A stretch of 15,039 bases of DNA from Gryganskiella cystojenkinii (GCA_015852425.1 JAAAIG010000385.1:19328-34366); one strand, 5' to 3'. Counted from the stretch's first letter, positions 1-9,266 are shown. Notes: generated from the sequence alone by a model not told the origin. Made by a program: numbers and translations.

Positions 1-20
1 CGATTTTATCGATCATATAG
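1..20 (+). other. 3' end of an IRE1 intron
   Basis: The IRE1 reading frame meets a TAG at positions 18-20. This is also a good acceptor (ATATAG), and IRE1 similarity begins right after it at 21 with E-Q-C-D-R-F-L-Y. The stop is therefore best read as the end of an intron whose donor lies before the window. Confidence 0.8.
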
Positions 21-1471
21 GAACAATGCGATCGGTTTTTATACATCGCTCTGGAACTCTGCTCGGCTTCACTGGATGACATTATCGAACGGAAAAACCA
101 ACAGCCCTTCAAGGATCTGTCCGCGACTCTGGAACCGGAAAAGATTCTCTACCAGATCATCTCGGGCATCCATCACCTTCACTCACTCAAGATTGTCCAC
201 CGCGATATCAAGCCTCAAAACATCCTGATTGGCGAACCCAAACAGAGACCCAAACCTTCCTCAAAATCCTCCTCGTCCTCGAATTCCAGTAGTCAGGTCT
301 CAACACCTACTATACCACCGTTGGGAGGAGGCGGTATGATCACAGGTATTGTCCGTGCAAACGCTGTACCCTCCCCAGCTCTGGATCTTTACCCCGGAAG
401 GGTCTTGATCTCGGATTTCGGACTGTGCCGGAAGTTGGAGAATGATCAATCCAGTTTCCACAATACGGTCGTTAATGGGGGTCGAGGCGGTGGTGGAGGC
501 ACGATCGGTTGGCGAGCTCCCGAATGCTTCTCGGGCCAGGATCAAGACGATTTCACAATGTTGAACAACGGCACCAGTACAGATGATTCCTCATCGTCCT
601 CCAGCACAGGAGCCGGTGTCGGTAACGGTAACGGCTCAACAGGACTGCACAGAGCCAACAGGATGACGCGAGCGATCGATATCTTTTCAGTGGGTTGTGT
701 CTTTTATTATGTCTTGACGAACGGAGATCACCCTTTTGGAGATCGTTACTCTCGAGAACGCAACATTCTCTTGAACCAACCTGATCTGAGCGGTTTGGAT
801 GCGCTCGGTCAAGAAGGCGTGGAGGCAAAGGATTTGATCTCGAAAATGATTGCGCACAACCCGGCGGATCGTCCTGATGCGTTCAGTGTGATGCATCACC
901 CCTTCTTTTGGTCCGCGAACAAACGCCTCATGTTTATGCAAGATTGTTCGGATCGGTTTGAAGTTGAGGACCGAGGTGTGGATGGTACAGGAACGGATCA
1001 GCAAAGTCCGTTGTTGGTCAAGTTGGAAGCGAACGCAAAAGAGATTTTGGTCAAGGATTGGTACAAAGTCATTGATCGGACACTTGTCGAAAACTTGGGC
1101 AAGTACCGCAAGTATGATGGGAACAGTGTCCGCGATCTCTTGCGAGCGCTCCGTAACAAGGTAAGGAGGGACGATCCTTGTTGGATGTGGAGGCGACATT
1201 TTTGCCTTTTGTGAAAGTCGAACAGTCTGGTCTAACTCGATTTCGATTTTTTCTTTCTTTTTCTTTCTTTCATTCTTTCGTACTCAAACAGAAACACCAC
1301 TACCAAGATTTACCTCCGCATGTCAAGAAAGCTCTGGGCGACTTACCCCATGGTTTCTTGACATATTTCACAGCCCGGTTCCCAAAACTCATGTTGCATT
1401 TGTATTATATTGTCGCCGATGATCCGGGTCTCCGGAACGAGAGTATGTTTAAGCATTACTTTGTAGATTGA
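21..1471 (+). CDS. IRE1: IRE1 unfolded-protein-response kinase/endoribonuclease, C-terminal part
   Basis: ER-membrane sensor whose cytosolic kinase-RNase half splices the HAC1/XBP1-type mRNA during ER stress. Exons 21-1160 and 1292-1471, intron 1161-1291 (GTAAGG...CAG, branch-like CTAAC at 1232), giving 439 visible residues. The 5' part (signal peptide, lumenal sensor, membrane helix, kinase N-lobe) lies outside the window. Seen in order: DRFLYIALELC of the hinge; HRDIKPQN at 198-221; DFGLC at 414-428; GWRAPE at 507-524; IDIFSVGCVFYYVL of helix F; HPFGDRYSRE; then the KEN RNase domain with LGKYRKY, LLRALRNK, KHHYQDLP and FLTYFTARFPKL. All are close to the family pattern and the catalytic Asp residues are present. 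Two low-complexity inserts enlarge the kinase domain, one between HRD and DFG and one after APE. The 3' end faces the transporter gene across 187 bases. Confidence 0.97.
1161..1291 (+). other. Intron inside the IRE1 RNase (KEN) motif
   Basis: 131 bases, phase 0, donor AAG|GTAAGG, branch-like CTAAC at 1232-1236, a long pyrimidine tract at about 1244-1280 and acceptor ACAG. It separates RNK from KHHY, the loop that carries the RNase catalytic residues. If retained, the frame runs 17 codons into the intron and stops at 1212-1214. Confidence 0.93.
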
Positions 1472-1554
1472 AAATCGAGAGTGAAAGTGAAAAAAAATGT
1501 ATAAAGACTTTTTCCCTACACCATACGACATGCACCTTGTCAAAAACTATTTTG

Positions 1555-1584
1555 GATTTCGATTCGGATGATTTCGATTCGGAT
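1555..1584. repeat. Perfect tandem duplication of a 15-base unit
   Basis: GATTTCGATTCGGAT occurs at 1555-1569 and again at 1570-1584 without mismatch. It lies in the 3' untranslated region of IRE1, in the short convergent gap with the transporter gene. Confidence 0.95.
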
Positions 1585-1614
1585 TGTTGTATGATAAAAA
1601 TGCAGTTGTACGGA

Positions 1615-1639
1615 AATAAAATATTTAACAAAAAATAAA
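1615..1639 (+). terminator. Two AATAAA polyadenylation signals for IRE1
   Basis: AATAAA occurs at 1615-1620 and 1634-1639, about 145-165 bases after the IRE1 stop and just before the convergent transporter gene ends at 1659. Either could direct 3' processing of IRE1. No AATAAA was seen for the opposite gene in the same gap. Confidence 0.55.
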
Positions 1640-1658
1640 CTCCCTCCCTCTCCAGTTT

Positions 1659-3852
1659 TCACTTCACCTCGGCCTTATCACCAAAAGACGAAGTTGAACC
1701 TTGAAAGATAGTCGTTGCGGCCTCAGAACTCAAGCCGTTTCCTTCTCCTCCTACTTGCTCTTCCTTCAACTCAAAGATCTCCGACTTGTCTCCAATCTCG
1801 ACATCCTTCTTCTCGATCTGGCCGTTATGAAGGTGATGCGAACTCAATTCTTCATCGCCAGCACCTGCAGCCACTACAGCGGCTTCTTTAGCTGCGTCAC
1901 TCTCGGCCATCTTGGCAGGGTCGCGGTTCGGTGCTAAGAGGAGCGTCACGATCAAACCGACACCGCCCATGACTGCATAGCTGTAAAACGCGGCACGGTA
2001 TCCGGGCAAGAGGTCCTTGCCGATGGCCGTGGCAGCGTTACGATTGTTGGCGATAATGTTCGAGATTGCAATACCAATAGGCGCGCCAATCTGGAGGCTG
2101 ACGTTGTAGACTGGTTGAACGGAAAAAAAAGTATTAATGAGTTTTTTTTGTACCTAGCACAAGCAAACCCCCAAATGACATATAAATTCAGAGACACGTT
2201 ACCTGCGCCAACAACACCCTGATCCTCATCATCTGCATCCGCAACCGAGTTAATCTGGCAACAGAGCCAGACGGGTGCCATCCCCAAAAAGTTCAAGATC
2301 AAGGCCGGAAACGGGATTGACCAATACGAGGAATCCCCATGAATCTGAGCAAACAAAATACCAGATGCGATGAAGAAGAGCCAACCCACGAGCGTGATGA
2401 ATTTGGTCCGGACAACCGTGATAAGCTTTGTTACTGCAACGATGGCGACGATGGCACCAATGCCATGGACCAAATAACAAAGTGAGGCGTGTAAGGAATC
2501 ATAACCGAGCACGCGTTGGAATGTTAAAGAAGAGAAAAAGATGAGGGTGTTGAGGGCGGCAGAGACACAGATGATGGTCAAACACGAGGCCAAGAGACGA
2601 CGAGATTTCCAGATATGCAGGGGCATAATCGGGTAGTCGATCTTCCATTCCACGACCAAAAAGACGATCAAGAGGACCAATCCTGCAATAAACGGACCCA
2701 AAGTCGATCCCGCGGTCCAGCCGTTCGCGGGTCCCTCGCTGAGATAGTAGATAACGGCGACAATTCCCAAAGTGAAGGCGGAAATACCAATGTAATCGAT
2801 ACGACGGTCTTCAACTTTTCCTTCACCTTTCTCTGCAGGGATGATCACAAAACCCAAAGCAGCCAAAAGGAACGCCAGAATTGCTGTGATGTAAAAGATC
2901 CATCGCCAACCTGGTGAACAAAGAAAAGTAACAAAAAAGTAGAGTGAGCATCAGAGGTTAAACAACATCCAGGATCAAGGAGGGGGGCGGAAGGGGAAGT
3001 AAGAACTGAGATTGTTTCGAGTTACATACCAATAGTCGATCCAAAGATACCCCCGAGCAAGACTCCAATAACCGATCCAATCGCGCCTGTGCCTCCAAAG
3101 ATAGCCAACGCCTGAGTTCTCTCGGGTCCAACGGGGTAAGTGGTCGTCAAGATGGCCAACGCACTTGGGACAGTGAACCCGGCGCCCATGCCCTGCAACG
3201 CACGACCGACCGACATAACGACGGGGTCCTTTGCAAATCCGTTCACGAGCGCCCAGATGGCGAACCATACGACACCAATCATAAAGATCCTTCGATGACC
3301 AAACAAATCACCAAAGCGACCCCCAGTCAAGAGAAATGCACCATAGGCTAAGGCGTAAGCGGAACTGACCCATTGGAGTTGATCGACCTTATACCCGACC
3401 TCGATCATGATATCCGGCAAGACGATCGTGACACTGGCGACGTTGATGATATCCAGCATCTGTGAGTTGGTTGTTTTTGGTTGTATTTGTTGTGTCGTGT
3501 AGTGCGAGAGGGCGTTGGTACGTACCAGGGGAAGGGATGCATTGCTTTTGGCGTTAGTTTGATCCCAATCTTCCAAAAATTCGTTGAACACAAATTAAAA
3601 AGAAAAGAAAAGACTGCATTGCATGTATTGCTCTTTTTGTGTTCAGCTCAAAGACAGTTGATTGTGTTCTTCCTCTGTCGGCTGTAGTGGCCATTTTCTC
3701 TTCCTTTTTCGTACCTGAGCCATGGATACAAGGGCGAGCAAGAGGCCCCTATTCTGCTTCAAGTGTGTGTACCATGGTCCCTTGGATTTGACCACGGCAT
3801 CGTTCAACTCGTTGTTGGTGATAGGGATGTTAGCCTTGAGTCCTTCAGTCAT
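1659..3852 (-). CDS. Major facilitator superfamily exporter, 14-helix drug:H+ antiporter type
   Basis: Membrane transporter expected to expel small molecules in exchange for protons; the substrate cannot be read from sequence. Four exons on the minus strand: 3852-3715, 3459-3030, 2910-2203, 2110-1659. Introns are 255, 119 and 92 bases, each GT-AG, and splicing joins an uninterrupted 575-residue frame. The start is the ATG at 3852, giving a short hydrophilic N-terminus. Helix 1 (about 36-62) spans intron 1 as LVSMAQ|MLDIINVASV. Motif A is at 93-103 (GRFGDLFGHRR); a motif C-like Gly-rich stretch in helix 5 (about 168-183) supports an exporter; WRWIFYI follows across intron 2. I count 14 hydrophobic segments, which fits the DHA2 (EmrB/QacA-like) group. 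The C-terminal tail, about 85 residues, is acidic and rich in Ala, Glu and Lys. Confidence 0.93.
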
Positions 3853-4059
3853 GTTTCAAAAGAGTTTTTGATGAAGAAAAGAAAAGATAAAATGGATGGA
3901 AGACCAAGTGTGGATTAAATATTCAACAGGGTAGAGTGAACTGGCGTGGAAAGAGAGTCGAGGGGGGGAGGGCAACAGTAGGTTGGATCAAGTGAAGTGA
4001 GGAGATTGCCCTTCTTGCCCGATCGTACAGATGAAGTCCAGTGGCGATCGAACGGAAAC

Positions 4060-4104
4060 AGGGGGGAAGAAAAAAAAGGAAAAAGGAAAAAGAAAAAAAG
4101 AAAA
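4060..4104. repeat. Uninterrupted 45-base purine tract
   Basis: Only A and G occur from 4060 to 4104: six consecutive G, then A-runs broken by single or paired G. Purine richness continues with few breaks to about 4164. It lies 208 bases upstream of the transporter ATG. Confidence 0.9.
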
Positions 4105-4220
4105 TGAAGTTACAAACAAGAGGTGTGGAAAGAGAAGAAAGGGTAAAAGGGAAAAAGAGAAAACCTTGCGGCTCTCTTGTCTCTTTTATGTGTCAAGGAA
4201 ACAAAAAGGAAAATCGGTTG

Positions 4221-4250
4221 GGTACCTGATTAGCACTGACCCCAGGTACC
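4221..4250. repeat. 8-base inverted repeat around a 14-base spacer
   Basis: GGTACCTG at 4221-4228 is the exact reverse complement of CAGGTACC at 4243-4250. CAGGTACC recurs near 4935. It could form a small hairpin; no function is evident. Confidence 0.7.
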
Positions 4251-5118
4251 ATCAAAAGCATGAAAGGGAACCCACTAGCCTGGGTTTGTCTACGTCCGAA
4301 AAAAATTCACAAGTGTCTCGTCTCCTCGTTGAGCTCAATTGGACGACGATCGTCATGCCTACTTTCTTATGCCAGCAACTCCTTATATTCGTCGACTTCT
4401 TGATTCATCTTCGCCACTACCGTTTTTTTAGGGAATGGACTGTCAATTGGGACGTGCAGACTACGTTCGACCTTAATGATGTGCTTTCCGATTTTCCTCT
4501 TCCCAGCCTCTTCTCCTCCTTTTGTTTTGTTTCCTCTCAACTCTTATTGACGATAAGCATTTTTTTACTTTTGGATTTGTATTGGGAAAGCACAGTGCTC
4601 TCTGCTTGTTCCCTTCGCCCTCCGAAAAGGAACAGGGTATTCCTTTTCGAGTCAACCCAAAAGAAAACAGTCTCCGCAGTGCTTGGACGATTCCGACTTT
4701 TGAGCTCCCACAAAAAAAAACCTTTTGGACTAATGAACCTTATTTTTTTGGTTCATTTTCCATGTGAGGGTTGAGATTCAAGGCTCCTTGTCTACCTGAA
4801 AGGATTCATTCGACTCGAGGTTGAATAAGTATGCTGTAGTTATATACCTGGTGCACCAGAAGAAAAAAGGCATTGTCCCTCCCCTTCTTGACCATATTGT
4901 CAAAATATAAATTACCCGGGAGGGACAAAAAAACAGGTACCAACATTGTTCCAAGGGGAGGAGGGCAAATAAAATAGGGACTCGGTTTTCTTTTTTTTTT
5001 GTTTGGAGGAGAGTCGATTGAAAATGAAAAAAACAAGTACATTATGCAGAGTTAATACGGTTGAGGGGAGGTTTTTTGTACTTTGGTTGGGGATGAAAGA
5101 CGACAACCTATGCAGAAC

Positions 5119-5136
5119 TTGCCCTTGCCCTTGCCC
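5119..5136. repeat. TTGCCC hexamer repeated three times
   Basis: Three perfect TTGCCC copies in tandem inside the long intergenic stretch. It does not match the usual fungal telomere repeat TTAGGG. Confidence 0.9.
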
Positions 5137-6050
5137 TCTTCAATGTGGGATGGTGGTTCAGTGACCAATAACCACCCCTTTCCGTTTCGTTCTTTATGGT
5201 AACGTCTTGCCCAGAATCAAATATGTTGCAAAGGTTACACGATCGAAAACATAACAAATGAACGACGGTATGAACGTCCTGTTTGTCGCCTTAGCTCGTG
5301 TCATGCAATGTTTCTTCCCACACTTCTCACCTTTGCTCTCCTCCATCCGACAGCCCAAAAAAAGCACGAACCATGTTTCCACACACAACCCTCCACAGAA
5401 CGCGACGATTTCGTACCGTCCACCCTAGATATATTTTTCTTTTCCCTCCCCTCTTTCCTTCTCATACCCCGATCGTCCTAGGCATTGGCGAAAAGTAGAA
5501 ATACAGAGCAAGGGATTGACGTCCTTATTGTAGAGGTCATGCTTGTTTTCGTTAAGTTATGTTGTTATTTTTTTTTGATACGTTTTTGCTTATTCGCAAG
5601 CATTTGCTGATCCGAAGCGGAAAACCAAGAACGATAGATACATACAAAGGCCGTAGGTCAGATACCGGAAGGATCTCCACCTCTGAGGTTCCGTGTTTCC
5701 ATTCTTGGATTTCTTTTTTTTTATGGTCAGAAGTCAAAGTTTTTTTCTGGCTTTGCCGATATATTAAAAACAAACTCTAGGAAAAGACGCGCAGCGCAGT
5801 AATATTCCGATAGTCGTATTCTCCTTTTCAGCAAGGGGTCCATTTTTTGTCCACTCTCCTCTCGATATGTAAACCGATCGAGATGGCGTGCGAGGAGTGA
5901 ATGTAGCGAGAGTGCAAACGCGTGCCTCTGCCCCTGTGCCTTGCCTCTTCGTTCCCCTCGAGCTCATGCCTCTCCCATTTTTTTTTTGGTTACGAGCTTT
6001 TTACTCTATCTAAAAAAATGAAAATGAAACAAAAGAACGTGAACAGCAGT

Positions 6051-7997
6051 CTATGTGGATGGGCGTCGCTTCATCTTATCCTTCGACTCTCCTCTCTTGT
6101 GTCGCTCTGCTAACTCTTCCTCTGTACTCTCTAATAACTCCAACAACTCTTCCAGATCCATGTCCCGGATACGCCTCCTTGTCCCACTGGCTTTTCCACC
6201 AACGACACCAGTAGCAGCAGCAGTGCGATGGACACCAACACCGCTACCACCACCACCACTGCCATCCCTCTCACCAGGGCCAGAGGTCACACCGGCACTG
6301 CCACTACTGTGGTGATCGCCCTGAATGTGCCCAAAAGCAGAGGGTGAATCAAACCGCATTCGAAAACCACGCGGTCTCGTCGGTTGTTCTCCAAAAGAGT
6401 CTCGGAACATCTGAGCCACCTGTAACCGTTCCTGTCGCTCTTGTTCAATCACCTCTTTTGGTTTCCGACCTCGAAGCCGACCTCCACCCAAATGCCCGTG
6501 CATTATGTCGAGACCACGGCCATTGCCACCCGCGTTGTCACCATGGTCATGAACTCGCCTCAATAGCTCTTGTTGAGTTTCTGTCAGACTCGGTTCCCAG
6601 GGCTGAGCATAATGTCGGATCCCCTCTAGTACATCCCGGAAGTGTTTTGGGCGACCGAGTTCTTTGCTGTGAAGTAAACCCAGTTGATCTTCCATGTCTA
6701 CGATTTTATCCGAGGAAGCGTGGGCTTTGATAACATGGGCGTCACCAGCATCGGCTTCGACTTGTCGAATCTCTTGGTCAGTCGCGATCCTCCGACATTC
6801 AATGTTGGTTGCCTCGGGAGTCGCTCGGACCGCAAAGACTGGATCGGTACAGAGTTTTGGGACACTGATGACCATGATGTAACTGCAGGTCGAGGGTTCA
6901 GTGACAGAATCGATCTGGTTCGTCAGCGCATGGGCGCATTGATACTAAAAATTTACAATAAAACGAAGGGAGAGGACGGTCATCATGAGATGAAAAAAGG
7001 AGGTTAGAGTTTTTTTTGAGGTTGCGGCATAATTACATTCCGTTTTTGCCTTGTTGGTGCTACCGCGCAAGAAAATAGAAATAGAAAGAAGCATAAAGTA
7101 CCTGCACTTCGACCGTTCTTGGTCGATTGATCAGTGGACAGAGATCACCAAGATCCCATCGCTGAACAAGAACGACCCGGTCATGTTGGTTCTCCAGTTG
7201 AGTCGTGGTAACTGTGCTCCTTACAGTGGCTGAAGTTTGAGGAGAGAGAAGTATGTCATCTAAGAAAGATCGCGTTGGATCCTTGATCGGAATCTCTGTC
7301 GGACTGGTTTGATAGGTCGCCATTATGAATGTACTCTCGTCGTTTTCGGGGACCCAGATGCCTGCGACTTTGACTGCATGGTATTGCCGGATCCGGCTCC
7401 TGTAGCAAAAATCATAAGTCCACCAGTCGAATGTCTGTTGAAGTAACAAAAAAAAGGAAGAGATTCGAGTCCAAGCCTTTATCAGTCTCATGATTTTTTG
7501 TTCTTCTTCTTCATCATGCATACTGGTATCGCGCGTGTTATTTTCTACAAAAGTTTTACCTTATGAAGGCAGCCCTCAGTCAAGGGTTCTAGTAAGGCAA
7601 GTCCACGACGGATATTCTCGCGATCCTCTTGTTCCAGGTTTGCCTTTGACTTCTTAGAGATAGAATCCTGTGGTGTCTGTTGAGTTGTTAAATCTGGTCG
7701 AGGATGAGTACACACCCAGCGGCGGCCCATTGGTCCGGTCATGATGGTTGTCGTGGTGTGTTTGTTGTCGTCCTTCAAGTCGAGAGTAGAAGCAGGGACG
7801 AGATCATGGAGGAAGCGGACTCCAAACTGGGGCATGGCTAGTTGATCCTGATAGACAAAGGCGGCTGAAAAGGCGGCATCAAGCCTGAGGAGCAGGAGTG
7901 AGAGTCCGCCAAGAAGTGCCAACGGGATTTTTTTGTTCTTGTTGTTGAAGAGGGTCTTGGAGTGCTTGCGTAGACGACAGAAGTGAGTGCATTTCAT
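6051..7997 (-). CDS. YOS9: OS-9/Yos9-type ER lectin with MRH domain (ER-associated degradation)
   Basis: Lumenal ER lectin that binds trimmed mannose glycans on misfolded glycoproteins and delivers them to the Hrd1/Sel1 ligase. Exons 7997-7560, 7434-7102 and 6944-6051; introns of 125 and 157 bases, GT-AG, both phase 0; 554 residues, close to yeast Yos9. The ATG at 7997 is the only ATG in the open frame upstream of the conserved part. A basic n-region precedes a hydrophobic stretch at 24-37, with possible cleavage near AFSA (43-46). VYQDQLAMPQFGV follows as in the family. The MRH domain runs from about 142 to 289 with six cysteines (143, 156, 245, 260, 277, 289). The mannose-binding set is present: W150-W151, Q163, R252, E273, Y279. 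The C-terminal third has a Gly/Ser-rich linker and a charged Leu/Glu-rich helix, ending in RRPST with no HDEL or KDEL. Confidence 0.93.
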
Positions 7998-8393
7998 TTG
8001 GGAACGATGGTGAGGGATGGAACAAAAACGTGACGGAGAAAGAGAGGGGATAGAGAGGAAGGGGAAAGAGAAGAAAGAGTAGAGACACCTCAGGATCAAG
8101 GGAAGGGGACGATAGGAAACACACCAAAAAAAAAATAATATTCGAATTACGAAAAAAAAGACCAGTACTTTCCACTGTGGCACGTGCACAAAAAGCCAAA
8201 GCCACTTTTGAGTGTCTAGTTTCGAGATCCCTGGTTTTGATGAGATCGACCAGCTGTTTCTACCAAACTGCTTTAGCCATGATAACTAATCCAGTGAAAG
8301 TTGACTTTTGGCTTGATGTTTTTGATCACTTTTAAGCTCCTCTTGGACTAACAACATCAGAGTATGTCCTGGGTTGAGCGTCGGCTTTAGGCG
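7998..8393 (-). promoter_or_regulatory. Upstream region and leader of the OS-9 gene
   Basis: Pyrimidine-rich on the coding (minus) strand between 8000 and 8160, as in many fungal 5' leaders. The OS-9 frame stays open back to about 8190 but has no ATG there, only GTG. No clear TATA box was seen. A degenerate tRNA-like segment lies at about 8213-8280 (see findings). Confidence 0.4.
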
Positions 8394-8711
8394 ATGCGAC
8401 TCTTTTCTTTGAAGTGTGCTCCGAAGTGCGAAACTACGGCCGAAAGCCTTAGCGATGCTGTCCAGGTTTCTAATACCCCAAGAAGACTAAGAATACTTTC
8501 CATACAAAGACAAATTTTGCTGCTTAGTGCTCTTTATCAGACAATCACTGTGCGCGCCTGCTCACCACTCTCAAACGCGATCTCGACGCGTCAAGAGACG
8601 GCAGTATTTTCCATTCAATCGCAACAACAAAAGATAACACTGTCGATAGACATTTCCAGACGCCTGATAGATAGACATACGTTCTCTGGCTACTACTGTC
8701 ATCCTTTTCTC

Positions 8712-8878
8712 CATAAAAGCAAGGTCAATGGCCATCAAACAAGCCCACGTCAACCGTCCACCACGACCACTTCACAACAGCGGCAATTAGAACACAAACT
8801 ACAACAACTCTCCCGATCAAAAAATAAAAAAAATCTGCCCACGACTTACACTCCACAGCCAACCAACCAACAACAACA
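8712..8878 (+). promoter_or_regulatory. Relic promoter and CA-rich leader of the broken secreted-protein gene
   Basis: CATAAAAGC at 8712-8720 resembles a TATA element. It is followed by a CA-rich leader ending in CCAACCAACCAACAACAACA directly before the ATG at 8879. The same style of leader precedes DHH1 in this window. This supports a formerly well-expressed gene starting at 8879. Confidence 0.4.
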
Positions 8879-9266
8879 ATGACTTCTTCCAAGTTCTTGT
8901 CTCCATAACTGTCGCTTTGACCCTCGCCCGCCAGATCGTGTGCGCGACTCCTTATATCGGTGACGCGAGCGATATCGGTTACGGGGCCACTGCTTCCTTT
9001 GGTGTCAGAGACAGTTACGGTGGTCACACGATGTGGCCGGCTGCGAGACCGATGTCCCAGTCCAGCCCACATGTATCCACTCTGCGGCAAACTTCATCTC
9101 AGAGACCAATGTCGGGCCTCAGGTCAACGTCTTGCCCACGAAAGTCAACGACTTCTCGTGCGACCTGGATGGTGATTACGGTTATGGCTATTTCAGAAGC
9201 GGTTATGGCTAAGGCGATTACGGAGGTTATGGTTATGATTATGGTCTCGGTCCCTTGGGATGCTGA
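8879..9266 (+). pseudogene. Broken gene for a small secreted Gly/Tyr-rich protein
   Basis: The ATG at 8879 begins MTSSKFLS and hits a stop at 8906. The next frame (from 8905) continues sensibly as ITVALTLARQIVCATP, which together look like a signal peptide. The signal then moves to the frame of VSETVTV (about 8990-9030) and to a third frame from 9039 (GCETDVPVQPTC..., then VNDFSCDLDGDYGYGY). That frame ends with tyrosine/glycine repeats (GDYGGYGYDYG), interrupted by TAA at 9210-9212 and closed by TGA at 9264-9266. At least three frame changes and one internal stop in under 400 bases argue for a dead gene; none of the gaps is long enough for an intron. I do not recognise the family. Inference: a small fungal secreted protein with a few cysteines and a Gly/Tyr tail. 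A sequencing error cluster is less likely. Confidence 0.55.

Larger units (their letters stand above)
3853..6050. other. Long stretch without a supportable gene
   Basis: About 2.2 kb between the transporter start and the 3' end of the OS-9 gene. It is rich in homopolymer runs and purine or pyrimidine tracts. The first part should hold the transporter promoter and leader on the minus strand; an AT-rich ATTTAATCC-like element lies near 3913-3925, about 65 bases before the ATG. The longest open frame is 4031-4774 (247 codons, plus strand). Its first 50 codons are Lys/Arg/Glu from the purine tract, the rest matches no family I know, and it overlaps other frames, so I do not call it a gene. I saw no tRNA, rRNA or known small RNA here. 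Confidence 0.7.

Noticed and set aside
687..1199. 170-codon open frame on the minus strand
   Set aside because: It lies antisense to the IRE1 kinase/RNase exon, whose plus-strand frame is clearly coding.
5552..5780. 73-codon open frames on both strands over the same segment
   Set aside because: They overlap almost completely, include homopolymer-coded runs, and resemble no known protein.
7998..8189. In-frame N-terminal extension of the OS-9 protein back to about 8189
   Set aside because: The extension contains no ATG (it would need GTG). It is Phe/Pro/Ser-rich from a pyrimidine-rich leader, and the signal peptide after 7997 makes sense on its own.
8394..8882. 162-codon open frame on the plus strand ending over the ATG at 8879
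   Set aside because: Its second half is Ser/Thr/Gln-rich because it reads the CA-rich leader of the downstream relic. It matches no family I know, and its overlap with the next start looks accidental.
8879..9266. Programmed frameshifting or introns as explanation for the secreted-protein breaks
   Set aside because: No slippery heptamer is evident at the frame changes, several shifts would be needed, and the gaps are too short for introns; an internal stop remains in any case.
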